A DNA stretch of 64,000 bases, from positions 32,138 through 96,137 of the forward strand of contig JANOFU010000032.1 of NCBI GenBank assembly GCA_031413815.1, written 5' to 3'. The position numbers were made by a program, and so were the translations under genes. This document shows, in pieces, positions 1 through 9,411 of this stretch (position 1 is its first letter; each line of letters starts with the position of its first letter). The notes beneath the pieces are model-generated. The model had not been told where the DNA came from and did no database searches. It worked only from the letters and a program-made list of their open reading frames with translations. This DNA comes from JAGVSR01 sp031413815 (GTDB lineage: Bacteria > Pseudomonadota > Alphaproteobacteria > Rhizobiales > Hyphomicrobiaceae).

Positions 1-634
1 TGCGCCGTTCGGCCGAGCGGGGTGTCTCTTCTTGAGCCGTTTGCAAATCGCGGGCGTTCGCAACGGTCAGCGCGAGATTGCGCTGCGTAGTGCAGCCAAA
101 GTCGTTATAGGGCAACCGCTCGCGGTTCTCGCCAAGATCGGTGTGCCAATCGGCGCACGTGGGCGCGGCCGCAACCGGCCGGTCGTAAGCCAATTTGACC
201 GCAGGCCCCATGCGCGCCGTCCGCTGGTGACGTACAATCTCAATCGCACCCGGATCGATGCCAGCGTCCCGCACGATCTCTTCGACCTGCCGCACGGACT
301 GCGTGGTGGCCAGATGCCCCGCCGCAGAACCTGGAGCGGAGATTTTCAGCGAACCGTTACTTTCTTTCTTGTAGCGGTCGATGAACCGCCAAACATCGGC
401 GTGCTGGTTGCTGCTGAGACCGCCGCCCGATGGGGCCACCTCAACATAGAGCGCCTCAGCGTGCGACGCGAACCCGATCGGGTGGCGCTTCACGGGGTTG
501 CTCAGTTCAGCCGCCGTGTAGTCGTCCAGCCGGCACCCTGACAGCCCAAGCGACACAGACAGCATGGCGGATATTGCGATTTTGCGGCTCAACGGCATGG
601 CCATTCGGCCTCCAGATAGACGTGACGTTGTCAT
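1..634 (-). CDS. cpaD: Tad pilus protein CpaD (partial, runs off left edge)
   Basis: This frame is open from the left edge to 634, so the C-terminus is missing. The translation has an N-terminal hydrophobic segment ending in a Leu-Ser-Gly-Cys lipobox (near residue 33), followed by the CpaD-type region. It contains ADWHTDLGENRERLPYNDFG followed by CTTQRNLALTVANARDL, close to the family signature around the conserved 'N-x-x-Y-x-N-F-G-C-x-x-Q-x-N' stretch. CpaD is an outer-membrane-associated lipoprotein of the Tad/Flp pilus machine and works with the CpaC secretin. The first ATG overlaps the cpaC stop by 4 bases (ATGA). A second ATG at 604 and a third at 598 lie 4 and 10 bases after a GGAGG motif, so the true start may be one of those. 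Confidence 0.85.
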   Translation of the reverse strand, partial: MTTSRLSGGRMAMPLSRKIAISAMLSVSLGLSGCRLDDYTAAELSNPVKRHPIGFASHAEALYVEVAPSGGGLSSNQHADVWRFIDRYKKESNGSLKISAPGSAAGHLATTQSVRQVEEIVRDAGIDPGAIEIVRHQRTARMGPAVKLAYDRPVAAAPTCADWHTDLGENRERLPYNDFGCTTQRNLALTVANARDLQTAQEETPRSAERR

Positions 635-2181
635 CCTTTGACCCCCGGATATTCGATGATGTAGCCGAAATCGCCACGATAGCGGTGGTTGGCCGGATCG
701 TCGCCGTGGCCATAGACGCGATTGATATGACCGAAGAACAGTTCCTTCAGTTCGCTCTGGGGCATGAAACCGTCAACAGGCTTGGCCAGATCTCCAGGAC
801 CTGAATGCGTGGCGATATAGGGCGTCACCAGAATCACAAGTTCCGTTTCGCGCTTGCGGTAATCGTTGGACCGGAACAATGCGCCCAGAACCGGAAGATT
901 TTTGAGTGCCGGCACACCTTCTACACTTTGACGGGTTTCGTCAGAGAGAAGACCCGCCATCGCCAGCGTCGCCCCGCTCGGCATTTCGAGTGTGGTTTCA
1001 GCGCGCCGGACCTTGAGGCCGGGCAGCGAGATCGAACCGATGGTCACCGCGCCCTCTGTCGAGATTTCGCTGACCTCAGCCGAGATGTTCAGACTGATGC
1101 GCCCTTCGGTCAAAACCACCGGCTTGAACGATACGTTGATGCCAAACTGCTTCCATTCGACGGTAATCGTATTCTCGTTTTGGGCAACGGGAATGGGGAA
1201 CTCACCGCCCGCCAGGAACTTCGCCGTCTCGCCGGACATGGCCGTCAATGTGGGCTCGGCCAACGTTTTCAGGACGCCGGATCTCTCCAAAGCCTGGATC
1301 ATGGCTGTCACTGTATCGCCGCCCGACGACCAAGACGGCTTGAACGCTGAACCGGCAGACACGAACGGCGGCACGCCACCGGCGATCGCTCCTGATGCGA
1401 GTGGCACGATCGGGCTGGTGATGGGAAAGGCGTTCTGGATGACCTTCGTGAACGAGAAATTGCCCGCCTGCAAAACCGCGCCTGGAAGATCGACACCGAT
1501 CCGGCGCAAGCCGTCGCGGTGCATTTCTGCGACCTGGACCTTGAGCAGCACCTGCTCTTTGGTATCGGTCGCCAGCATGTTGACGACTTTTTCTTTTGAA
1601 TTGACGACGCGGCCAGCCAATTCGGCGGCGCGGTTGGCGTCCTGAGGGCTGGCAACCGACCCGGCGAGAACGATGGTATCGCCCATCATTTCGGCGCGGA
1701 TCTTGGAGCCGGGCAGCAACCGCTGAAGACTATCGTTGAGCGACGTCAGATCGCGCGCCACGGTTATTTCGAGGAAAGCGATTTTCCGGCCATCCGGGCC
1801 GATCAGGAACGCGTTGGCCTCGCCAACCGTTTTGGCGAGCAAGTACACTTGACGGGATGTTTGCACTACGGCATCGACGACCTCTGGATTTGAAACAAGG
1901 ACGTTCTGCAGATCCTCAGGCACTTCAACAAGCATCGACTTGTCGAGGCCGATCGTGATCTTTCGAGTCACAGGAGACCCGTCACTTGCTGGCAATTTGA
2001 GTTCTGACCGGTGCGCCGGATCAAATGCCGCTGCTGCATCTTTGCGTGCAGACTGCGCCCATGACAGCTCAGCCCACGACACCTGCGCGGCTAGCAGGCC
2101 GGACAGGGTCAAGCCTAAGGTTAGAACACATCTGACGGCACGCGACGCCGCGCGCTGTTTGCTCGTTACCATTGTACACAC
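631..2181 (-). CDS. cpaC: Tad pilus outer-membrane secretin CpaC/RcpA
   Basis: The protein of 516 residues forms the outer-membrane pore of a Tad/Flp type IVb pilus. It has a signal peptide (hydrophobic stretch about residues 17-37), a pilus/secretin N-terminal domain (about 60-135, with VSNPEVVDAVVQTSRQVYLL), a BON-like segment (about 145-195, with VLAGSVASPQDANRAAELA) and the secretin homology domain (about 255-465, with ETAKFLAGGEFPIPV and PVLGALFRSN). Length is normal for RcpA/CpaC. It is upstream of and overlaps cpaD, consistent with one operon. The start at 2181 is the first in-frame ATG; an ATG three codons later is equally possible. Confidence 0.93.
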   Translation of the reverse strand: MCTMVTSKQRAASRAVRCVLTLGLTLSGLLAAQVSWAELSWAQSARKDAAAAFDPAHRSELKLPASDGSPVTRKITIGLDKSMLVEVPEDLQNVLVSNPEVVDAVVQTSRQVYLLAKTVGEANAFLIGPDGRKIAFLEITVARDLTSLNDSLQRLLPGSKIRAEMMGDTIVLAGSVASPQDANRAAELAGRVVNSKEKVVNMLATDTKEQVLLKVQVAEMHRDGLRRIGVDLPGAVLQAGNFSFTKVIQNAFPITSPIVPLASGAIAGGVPPFVSAGSAFKPSWSSGGDTVTAMIQALERSGVLKTLAEPTLTAMSGETAKFLAGGEFPIPVAQNENTITVEWKQFGINVSFKPVVLTEGRISLNISAEVSEISTEGAVTIGSISLPGLKVRRAETTLEMPSGATLAMAGLLSDETRQSVEGVPALKNLPVLGALFRSNDYRKRETELVILVTPYIATHSGPGDLAKPVDGFMPQSELKELFFGHINRVYGHGDDPANHRYRGDFGYIIEYPGVKG

Positions 2182-2594
2182 GACCCCTGCTGTTTCAGCT
2201 GAGGTGCCCCACTACGCGCACAAGACAACGCAAACAATTGGTGTCCGGCATGCCACCCCGACACTACCGGCAATGCCACGAATACAGGTCTCCGGACGAG
2301 CCGAAGACCACTGCTGCAATGTCTAGAACTTCACCAGGCAATACCAGCCGTTCACGTTCGAACCTGTTGCAGGGTGGTGCGTGATCAACATGTTGCCCAC
2401 AGGTTGCCCGCCCAAGCCCGGCACAGCCGGCCACATTCGCGCGATCAACCGCCGGTCACGATATTCGTCGGGAATACAGTCATTTGCGTTGCCCGCCTCA
2501 CGACGATGCAAGGCCTGGAGGTGCCGCTGGGCCGCGCACGTCACGGAACGTGTGCATGGACCCGGCCGGCTGGTCTGAGGACCTGGCCAGCCGC
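2182..2594. other. Gene-free gap between cpaC and the TadG-like gene
   Basis: No convincing coding frame was seen in these 413 bases. The longest minus-strand frame (2323-2793) runs antiparallel in phase over the 3' end of the TadG-like gene and has no recognisable motif. The right end contains a hairpin just after the TadG-like stop codon. The remainder probably holds the promoter for the cpaC-cpaD transcript; no clear consensus promoter was picked out. Confidence 0.5.
2568..2592 (-). terminator. Hairpin just downstream of the TadG-like gene
   Basis: Arms GGCTGG (2568-2573) and CCAGCC (2587-2592) enclose a smaller GGTC/GACC stem. It starts 3 bases after the stop codon of the minus-strand TadG-like gene. 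There is no following T-run, so termination would be weak or it may act in mRNA processing. Confidence 0.35.
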
Positions 2595-4274
2595 TCAGCT
2601 TGCTACGCGCAGCTTGGCGATCTCGCGGCCGATGTTCTGGAACGCTTGGATCAGCGCCACGCCGTCCGTCGCCCGGAACGACTGATCCGGCGACGTGGCG
2701 CATTGGCTGAGCAGGCTCAAACTCGCACCCGAAATACCCGTCCCAAAGGCGACGGTGTAGACCGTAATGCCTTCCGCTTTGGCATTGGTGCACGCAGCAA
2801 GGGTTTTGGTATTGAGCACACTGAGGTATCCGCTATTTGTGTACGTCGTTCCCAAGCGGTCTTTGGAGCCAAAGCCATTGGCCGCGTAAACAGATTTATT
2901 GTGCTGCGTTTTTGACTCGAGGTAGTTGTCGCCGTCGGTCATCACGATCAGCACTTTGCGGTTTTCATCATCGTCGTATGACTTGCCTTCTTCAAAGGGC
3001 GCCGTCGGAGACAACACGCGCCAGCCCCAGGCGGTGCCTTCCGCAATGTTCGTGTTGCCACTGGCGACGAGATTGGTGATGGCATCATCGACCAGCGACT
3101 TGGTGGCAGTCAGTTCCAGGATGGCCGGCGTCGTGCACAGGTGATTAGGACCGCTGCCACCGGTGAGCGGAGCACCTTGATACTTGCAGGTGCGTGATTG
3201 CGCCGTTTCAACCGCGATAGGCACGGGCGCCCAGGTCGTACATGTCTTTTTTTTCTTGTTGTAGTTGGTGCAGATTTGCTCGGGTGCCGGACAGGTGCCG
3301 CCGAAGTCTGAAATGTAGCTGTTGTTGTAACCGGCCTCATTGTTGCCGGTTGTTGAGTACCCGGCAGCTTCCGCGTTCACATCGTCGGGCTCATCGGGCG
3401 CGAACATCGGCACAAACAGCGTTTCGCCGTTGCTGGACGACGGTGGCGTATCGATCACGTCGAGGCCATTGGGCCGTGTTTCAACACACCCGCCCCAGGA
3501 CTGACCCAACTGATCAAGAAGCGTAAACCGGGTCACGTTCTCTGAAAAGTTCTGGTAGTGCAACGGCGACTCGCCATCATTGTCGATCCAATCGCTGCCG
3601 CGATAATTCGCCCCGACGTTGACGGACGCTGCAAACGGAACGACTCCCACTTTGACGTCTTGGGACCCAGATGCTCCAGTGAAAACGATACCAACAAGGT
3701 CGCTGGCGGCGGTCTTGAGGTCGGCGATTTTTGACCCTGCCATGGACCCTGAGTTGTCGAGCACCATGGCGACTTCAATGGTGCCGGATCCTTTGACAAC
3801 CGTAGATGAGGCACCAATCTGCAGCGAATTCCGGCGAACGGAATCTTGCAAGACGCCTTTGATGAGGGTGGTGCCGAAATCATTGTGGGATTGAGCCGTC
3901 ACGCGGCCTGCCTCCTGATCGAGATCGACCGTGATCTGCGCTGTGGACCCCGCTCCCATGTTCTCCTGAAAGAACCTCGTCGCGACCGTGTTGCCGGCGG
4001 CATCCTGTTCGCTATCGTCGCCAACGCCAAGGTAGTTCGAGGCCGCCAAGGCTGCTGCGTCAATAGCGTGCTGTTCGCGGGACTTCTCGCTCGTGGCGCG
4101 CGTCACGTCGACGACCATCGCCGCCATCAGAAACAGCACGGCAAACATGATCCCGAACAGCACGGCGGTGACGCCGCGCTCATCGGACCGGAACTGGGCA
4201 AGATCGGAGCGCACCGTGGCCTTGGCCGCAGCCATCCCACGCCTGACCAACGCCCTAACGCCATCCCCGCGCAT
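2595..4274 (-). CDS. TadG-like pilus assembly protein with von Willebrand factor A domain
   Basis: The chosen start (4274) gives 559 residues and sits 5 bases after GGGAGG; the open frame reaches further upstream to 4544 but would overlap the divergent ligase gene. A TadE/G-like N-terminal membrane segment (about residues 35-60, with VTAVLFGIMFAVLFLMAAMV) precedes a pseudopilin-like region and a vWA domain. The metal-ion-dependent adhesion motif D-N-S-G-S-M is at about residue 170, and a second vWA strand with VLIVMTDGDN is near residue 435. A cysteine-containing insert with a KKKK run separates these halves. TadG proteins sit in the inner membrane and act late in Tad pilus assembly. The position next to cpaC and cpaD supports this. 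Confidence 0.85.
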   Translation of the reverse strand: MRGDGVRALVRRGMAAAKATVRSDLAQFRSDERGVTAVLFGIMFAVLFLMAAMVVDVTRATSEKSREQHAIDAAALAASNYLGVGDDSEQDAAGNTVATRFFQENMGAGSTAQITVDLDQEAGRVTAQSHNDFGTTLIKGVLQDSVRRNSLQIGASSTVVKGSGTIEVAMVLDNSGSMAGSKIADLKTAASDLVGIVFTGASGSQDVKVGVVPFAASVNVGANYRGSDWIDNDGESPLHYQNFSENVTRFTLLDQLGQSWGGCVETRPNGLDVIDTPPSSSNGETLFVPMFAPDEPDDVNAEAAGYSTTGNNEAGYNNSYISDFGGTCPAPEQICTNYNKKKKTCTTWAPVPIAVETAQSRTCKYQGAPLTGGSGPNHLCTTPAILELTATKSLVDDAITNLVASGNTNIAEGTAWGWRVLSPTAPFEEGKSYDDDENRKVLIVMTDGDNYLESKTQHNKSVYAANGFGSKDRLGTTYTNSGYLSVLNTKTLAACTNAKAEGITVYTVAFGTGISGASLSLLSQCATSPDQSFRATDGVALIQAFQNIGREIAKLRVAS

Positions 4275-4458
4275 TCGTGCCTCCCTTAACGGACCGTTAT
4301 GAGAAGCTACAAATTTCGTCCTTAAACCGCGTAAAGGATGCCACTGCAATTTTATGTAATTTTGTCCCAATACGGGCCTGATGGCGGCGCCCACATTGAA
4401 GGTTGGGCCGGTTGGGCTACAGTCACGTGCGTGAACCCACCCGATTGACCCGCCCCAC

Positions 4459-6042
4459 ATGACACCAACTTTCAACGCTGCTGCCTGCCAGATGACCCTA
4501 TTCGAGGCTTTGCTGGACGCCGCGAGCGCATTCGGCTGGGACAAGGAGGCATTGGAGGACGCCGAGCGGCAGCCGCTGACCTACAAGCGTCTCGTGCTGG
4601 CGGCGCTGGTCCTCGGGGCAAAGCTGGCCAAGGAAACCACGCCGCGCCACACCACTGGACTATTGCTGCCCAACGTCAACGCGCTTCCCATTTGTCTGTT
4701 CGGCCTCAATGCCTGTGGCCGGCCTGCGGGACTTCTGAACTTCACCGCCGGGGCGAAAAACATCGTGTCTGCCGTCAAGACGGGGCCGTTGCCCGTCATT
4801 GTGACGTCGCGACGGTTTATCGAGACGGCGAAGCTCGACGATGTGGTCGCCGCGATTGCGCAAACCGAATGGGCGCCGGGCCGTCTCGCTCGCGTACTCT
4901 ATCTCGAGGACATCCGGAGAACGATCACCAGCTGGGATAAACTGCTTGGGTTCCTGAGAAGCTTTCGTGCCCGCGGGTTCCATCGCAGCCGTCAGCCCGG
5001 GCCGGCTAAGACAGCGGTGCTGTTGTTTACGTCAGGAACCGAGGGTACACCCAAGGGCGTCGCGCTCACGAACGCCAATCTCGTCTCCAATGCGCGGCAG
5101 ATCTTTGCCCACTCGGACGGCATTCTCTCGTCCGCCGATACGGCCATGAACCCGCTGCCGATGTTTCATTCGTTTGGGCTGACCGCCGGGACGCTGATGC
5201 CGCTGCTGCACGGCTTGAAAGTTGTGCTGTACCCAAGCCCGCTGCATTACAAGCAGGTGCCAAAATTGATATCGGACACCCACGCAACGCTGCTGTTGGC
5301 GACGGATACCTTCCTGCAAGGATATGCGCGGGCCGCAGGGGACAACGAACTTGACAGTTTGCGGTTGGTGGTGGCGGGCGCGGAACGGGTCAAAGATGTC
5401 ACCCGCAAGCTTTGGCAATCAACCAACGCGATCATTCTCGAAGGCTACGGGGCAACGGAGTGTTCCCCAGTTCTCGCCTGCAACGTTCCGCCCACCAACA
5501 CGCACGGTACGGTCGGACGGTTGCTGCCTGGCATCGAGGCGCGGTTGGAACCCGTCGAGGGAATTGTTGAAGGCGGCCGGCTATTCGTGCGCGGTCCCAA
5601 TGTGATGGCAGGTTACGTTCTCCTGCAACAGCCAGGCGTCATTGTCCCACCTGCAGGCGGCTGGCACGATACCGGCGACATCGTCACCATCGAGAATGGC
5701 TTCGTGGCCATCCGGGGCCGTGCAAAGCGCTTCGCTAAGATCGGCGGCGAAATGGTGTCGCTCGCGGCGGTTGAATCGTTGGCGGCCAGCCTGTGGCCAG
5801 ACAACACGCACGTCGCCGTCAGCCTGCCAGATCCGCGCAAGGGCGAGAGCCTCGTGCTCGTCACCGACAAGCCTGATGCCGACAACGCGGCCATCGCGGT
5901 TCATGCCCGCGCACAGGGAATCCCTGAGTTGTGGGTGCCCAAAGCGATCCTGGTTCTCAACCAGATCCCGATGCTGGGATCAGGCAAAGTGGACTATCCC
6001 GCTGCCCAGACCATGGCCGCCCAAATGCGTCCGCTATTGTAG
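4459..6042 (+). CDS. AMP-dependent acyl-CoA/acyl-ACP synthetase
   Basis: This 527-residue protein is an adenylate-forming ligase. The AMP-binding P-loop TSGTEGTPKGVALTNANL lies near residues 190-210, the GYGATECSPV motif near 330, the HDTGD core near 407, and the C-terminal catalytic lysine region (MLGSGKVDYPA) near 510. The family activates fatty acids with ATP to acyl-adenylates and passes them to CoA or ACP. The overall pattern is close to the ligase domain of Aas (2-acylglycerophosphoethanolamine acyltransferase/acyl-ACP synthetase), but the PlsC acyltransferase domain is absent. The transporter gene starts 38 bases downstream on the same strand, so the pair is probably co-transcribed. 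The exact substrate is not known. Confidence 0.85.
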   Translation: MTPTFNAAACQMTLFEALLDAASAFGWDKEALEDAERQPLTYKRLVLAALVLGAKLAKETTPRHTTGLLLPNVNALPICLFGLNACGRPAGLLNFTAGAKNIVSAVKTGPLPVIVTSRRFIETAKLDDVVAAIAQTEWAPGRLARVLYLEDIRRTITSWDKLLGFLRSFRARGFHRSRQPGPAKTAVLLFTSGTEGTPKGVALTNANLVSNARQIFAHSDGILSSADTAMNPLPMFHSFGLTAGTLMPLLHGLKVVLYPSPLHYKQVPKLISDTHATLLLATDTFLQGYARAAGDNELDSLRLVVAGAERVKDVTRKLWQSTNAIILEGYGATECSPVLACNVPPTNTHGTVGRLLPGIEARLEPVEGIVEGGRLFVRGPNVMAGYVLLQQPGVIVPPAGGWHDTGDIVTIENGFVAIRGRAKRFAKIGGEMVSLAAVESLAASLWPDNTHVAVSLPDPRKGESLVLVTDKPDADNAAIAVHARAQGIPELWVPKAILVLNQIPMLGSGKVDYPAAQTMAAQMRPLL

Positions 6043-6080
6043 GTCCGTCGTCGTGAAACTGAGCCAAAGGCAGCCAGCGC

Positions 6081-7577
6081 ATGCAATCACCTGCTATTCC
6101 CACAACACTTTCTCAACACCTTCAGTCGGCGCTACAGCGGGCGCTTCTGGCACCCGTCCGGGCCTTCCGGCTCGCCTACCTGCCGCTGTTGATGATCTAC
6201 TTTGCTTATGGCGCGCTTGGCATCACGGCCGTCGCCGACAGCTTTTGGGTCAAGAAGGAGCTGACCTTATCGCCGGTGGCTCTGGCCCAGCTCGGCGTTT
6301 GGCTGACGCTGCCGTGGGCCATGAAAATGGTGTTCGGCGAGTTGGTTGATACCGTCGCTCTTCTGGGGTCCCGCCGTCGCGCTTACGTATTCCTGGGTGC
6401 AAGTCTCATCGCCGCCGGATTGCTGATCCTGGCCGGAGCGGCCGGGACTTGGCTGACGTTTGCGCCACCGGAAACGCTCTACATCATCGCTCAACTCATC
6501 ATCGTTCTAGGTGTCGTTATTCAAGACGTGGTCGCTGATGCCATGAGCACCGAGGTCGTGGCGCGCGTGAATGCCGACGGCACGCCACGCGAGAAAAGCG
6601 AGATCGACCACGATCTCGGCATGGTGCAAATTCTTGGCCGCTTGGCGCTGTCGACCGGCGCGTTTGTCGTCGCTGGTCTGGCAGGCTGGCTTGCTGGATT
6701 TGTGTCCTATGAGACAGTTTTCCTGCTCGGCTTAGCGGTCCCCGTGATCTCGGCCAGTGGCGCACTCCTGGTCAAACTTGAAACCAGCGAAAGCCGGCCA
6801 ACCGACTGGACCATTCTTGGCGGCGGCCTCGCGTTCGGCGCCTGCATCGTCAGCTTGGCGCTTTTGCAAGTGCCGTTTGGGCAAGAGATCACGCTGGCCA
6901 TTTCGCTCGCCGTGATCGCTGCCATGCTGGCGCGTGTGACATCTGACATCGATGCGACAACCAAGAAGCGCATTCTCTACGCCGCGCTGATCATCTTCTT
7001 CTTTCGCGCCGTTCCTGGCATTGGCCAAGGCTACACGTGGTTCTCGATGGACGTTCTCGGCTTCGATGAGCCGTTCTTTGGCACCCTCAATCAGATCGGA
7101 ACCGGGATCGCCCTCGTCGCGGCTTGGCTGTTGTCGGACTATATCACGCGCATGCCCGTCTCGCGCGTCCTGCTGATCTTGACGCTTCTGGGTGGACTGT
7201 TGTCATTGCCCAACATCGCCCTCGTGTTTCGCTTGGACGAGTGGACGGCAGCGAACCTTGGCTTCGGCGCACGCTCGATCGCACTGGTCGATGCGGCCGC
7301 GCAGTCACCCTTAGCGCAGCTCAGCATGGTCCCGCTGCTGACCTTGATTGCCATTTATGCCCCGCCCGCCAAGCGCGCCGTCTGGTTCGCCCTGATGGCG
7401 TCGTTTCTGAACTTGGCGCTCGTCGGCGGCCAGTTGTTCACGAAGTACTTGAATATGATCTATGTCGTGGAACGTGGGAATTATTCCCAGCTGCCGTCGC
7501 TGACGATCGTGGCAACAGTTCTGGGGCTCGTTATTCCGCTGACGGCGATTGTCGCTTACGGCAATAAAATCCGCTGA
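6081..7577 (+). CDS. Major facilitator-type transporter (BT1/folate-biopterin-like)
   Basis: The 498-residue protein has about 12 hydrophobic segments spread over its whole length. The N-terminal region (LTLPWAMKMVFGELVDTVAL, then SRRRAY, then VIQDVVADAMSTEVV) resembles the folate-biopterin/BT1 branch of the major facilitator superfamily, where a Trp-x-x-Lys-Pro-like turn precedes a G-x-x-x-D loop and an Asp-Val-x-x-Asp-Ala helix. It lies directly after an acyl ligase gene, an arrangement reminiscent of the LplT-Aas lysophospholipid system, but the transporter itself does not look like LplT. The substrate cannot be assigned from sequence. Confidence 0.7.
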   Translation: MQSPAIPTTLSQHLQSALQRALLAPVRAFRLAYLPLLMIYFAYGALGITAVADSFWVKKELTLSPVALAQLGVWLTLPWAMKMVFGELVDTVALLGSRRRAYVFLGASLIAAGLLILAGAAGTWLTFAPPETLYIIAQLIIVLGVVIQDVVADAMSTEVVARVNADGTPREKSEIDHDLGMVQILGRLALSTGAFVVAGLAGWLAGFVSYETVFLLGLAVPVISASGALLVKLETSESRPTDWTILGGGLAFGACIVSLALLQVPFGQEITLAISLAVIAAMLARVTSDIDATTKKRILYAALIIFFFRAVPGIGQGYTWFSMDVLGFDEPFFGTLNQIGTGIALVAAWLLSDYITRMPVSRVLLILTLLGGLLSLPNIALVFRLDEWTAANLGFGARSIALVDAAAQSPLAQLSMVPLLTLIAIYAPPAKRAVWFALMASFLNLALVGGQLFTKYLNMIYVVERGNYSQLPSLTIVATVLGLVIPLTAIVAYGNKIR

Positions 7578-7743
7578 TCTTCGGCGCAGTCGTCGGCTCA
7601 TTCTGGACAACCGTGACTGAACGGATACGGCCAGCGCGACGATTTACTCTCAGATCGGAGGACAGCTTGACCGCAACGCGACTTTTGCGTTTGGGTCTAT
7701 AGAGGGCGTGGCCGTTCAGTCTGCGTCGTGGGGAGAATCTTGT

Positions 7744-7962
7744 ATGGGTCCGGCGCCGGTTGAGGGTGTAGCCAATGTGTCCGCAGAAACCAATCCGATG
7801 CGCGCGGCAACCATTGGGTGGGCCTTTCGCAGGACGATGCTCTGCGTTGCGATCCTGGCAATTGCAATTAGCGGCATGGCGTGGCTGACGCACGCGTCGA
7901 TTGATGCGGCACTTGAACGCGCCGCAGAAGCCGTGCCGGCCATTCCCGTCATTGCCCGCTAA
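7744..7962 (+). CDS. Small single-span membrane protein of unknown function
   Basis: The 72-residue frame has one transmembrane helix (about residues 33-51, CVAILAIAISGMAWL) between a basic N-side (WAFRRT) and an acidic helical C-side. The ATG at 7744 lies 8 bases after GGGGAG, which favours it over an earlier GTG at 7708. No family was recognised. The strong ribosome binding site is the main reason to believe it is real. Confidence 0.45.
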   Translation: MGPAPVEGVANVSAETNPMRAATIGWAFRRTMLCVAILAIAISGMAWLTHASIDAALERAAEAVPAIPVIAR

Positions 7963-8079
7963 GCACCTGCTGCCACGGTGCCCGGCGGCGCTGGCCTTTC
8001 AGCGCTTCAGAAATTCAGCTAGTCTCGCAATTGGCAGCGGATTGCGCACCGCGGGTCCACGCCTCTGCGCAATGGGACC

Positions 8080-8409
8080 ATGGACATGACACTGGCCGAC
8101 CTCCTGCCACTTTTGATCGTCGCGGGCCTCGCCGGCTTCGTTGGATACAAACTTGGCCGTTCCTCGGTGATAACTGAGCAGCAGCCGCAGCACCAGGCGC
8201 CCGCTTCGCCGCTACCAGCCCCATCGAGGCCTCCCGTGGCTGAACCCGTCGCGCGTGAGCGCCGGTCAGCCCCGCCTCCGGCCGCCGCAGGTGGCCCGGC
8301 TTCACCCGCCGCTCCGCAGGCGCCGGCCGCAACGGCGCCAAAACGGTCTAGCCCGCCGCCGCCCGCCGCAGCAGGGATTGCCGATCTCGACGGCTCCAAG
8401 CACGAATGA
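8080..8409 (+). CDS. Small membrane-anchored Pro/Ala-rich protein
   Basis: The 109-residue product has an N-terminal transmembrane helix (about residues 5-22, ADLLPLLIVAGLAGFVGY) followed by a long Pro/Ala/Gln-rich, probably disordered tail. Such proteins are common near envelope genes in this group, but no specific function is recognised. High GC and low complexity make antisense frames open here too; the well-formed membrane anchor argues for this strand. Confidence 0.5.
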   Translation: MDMTLADLLPLLIVAGLAGFVGYKLGRSSVITEQQPQHQAPASPLPAPSRPPVAEPVARERRSAPPPAAAGGPASPAAPQAPAATAPKRSSPPPPAAAGIADLDGSKHE

Positions 8410-8551
8410 CCGAGACCGGCCACTTAGCGACCTATCGTTGCATCGCCCTTTCCATGTTGACCTTGATTGACCGGCACAGCCTCCCCTATCATCACGGCTG
8501 TGTTCGCGCGTCTCAGTCCATGTGCGCGGTGGGGTCAAGAGGACGCGGTGG

Positions 8552-9298
8552 ATGACGGAGCAGCGGAAAAGCTTCCCGGAGTTCTATGTTACGGCGGCCC
8601 AGCCGTGCCCGTACTTGCCTGGTCGCCTTGAGCGCAAACTGTTCACGCATCTGACGCACGAGAAGCCGCTCTCGCTGATTGATGGACTCCTAAAGGGCGG
8701 CTTCCGGCGCAGTCAGAACATTGCCTACATGCCCTACTGCGAAGGCTGTCATGCCTGTGTGTCGGTCCGCGTCATCGTCAACGAATTCCAGCTGACGCGA
8801 TCCATGCGCCGCGCCGCCGACAGCAACACAGACCTGCTGGCCCGCCGTGTGCCGCCCAATCCCTCGTCTGAACAATACGCGTTGTTCCGGCGCTATATCG
8901 ATGCGCGCCATTCGGAAGGCGGCATGGCCGACATGAGCGCGCTGGATTACGCGCTCATGATCGAAGACAGCGTCATCAACACGTCGCTGACCGAATACCG
9001 CATCAAACCAGAATCCGGCGCATTGGCGTCGGATCCAGCCACCTGGCCGCTGGCGGGCATCGCGTTGTGCGACCGTCTCTCAGACGGCCTCTCGATGGTC
9101 TACTCGTTCTATGAGCCGACCGAAGACGACCGCAGTCTCGGCACCTATATGATCCTGGAAACAATCGCGCACGCGCAGCGGCTGGGACTGCCCTACGTCT
9201 ACCTCGGCTACTGGATCGAGGGCTCGCGCAAGATGAACTACAAGACCCGCTTCGGCCCGCAAGAGCGCCTGGGACCAAATGGCTGGGTGCGGGCGTAA
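8552..9298 (+). CDS. bpt: Aspartate/glutamate leucyltransferase Bpt (N-end rule)
   Basis: The protein of 248 residues transfers leucine from Leu-tRNA to N-terminal Asp or Glu of proteins, marking them for ClpS/ClpAP degradation. It has the ATE-N domain with the paired cysteines in PYCEGCHACVSVRV and the ATE-C domain with YSFYEP, LGTYMILE and LGYWIEGSRKMNYKTRF, all typical of the Bpt family. Length is as expected. The ATG at 8552 was chosen over the upstream GTG at 8522 because it follows AGAGGA by about 8 bases and the protein aligns from MTEQRKSFPEFYVT onward. Confidence 0.93.
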   Translation: MTEQRKSFPEFYVTAAQPCPYLPGRLERKLFTHLTHEKPLSLIDGLLKGGFRRSQNIAYMPYCEGCHACVSVRVIVNEFQLTRSMRRAADSNTDLLARRVPPNPSSEQYALFRRYIDARHSEGGMADMSALDYALMIEDSVINTSLTEYRIKPESGALASDPATWPLAGIALCDRLSDGLSMVYSFYEPTEDDRSLGTYMILETIAHAQRLGLPYVYLGYWIEGSRKMNYKTRFGPQERLGPNGWVRA

Positions 9299-9411
9299 GT
9301 CCGTTTTGCCCACGAGCGACGGCCCTTACGTGTCGACCAACGCGAAGTCATTGCAACCCGGACCGCAGTCACAGCGACAACGCCATTGCACTTGTCAGGT
9401 CAATGCGCGGC

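Noticed and set aside
2323..2793. Minus-strand frame of 156 codons between cpaC and the TadG-like gene
   Set aside because: Half of it overlaps the TadG-like gene in another phase and the rest has no motif or ribosome binding site.
8015..8423. Minus-strand frames opposite the Pro/Ala-rich small membrane protein
   Set aside because: They give Gly/Arg-rich low-complexity products typical of antisense GC-rich DNA; the plus-strand frame has a proper membrane anchor.
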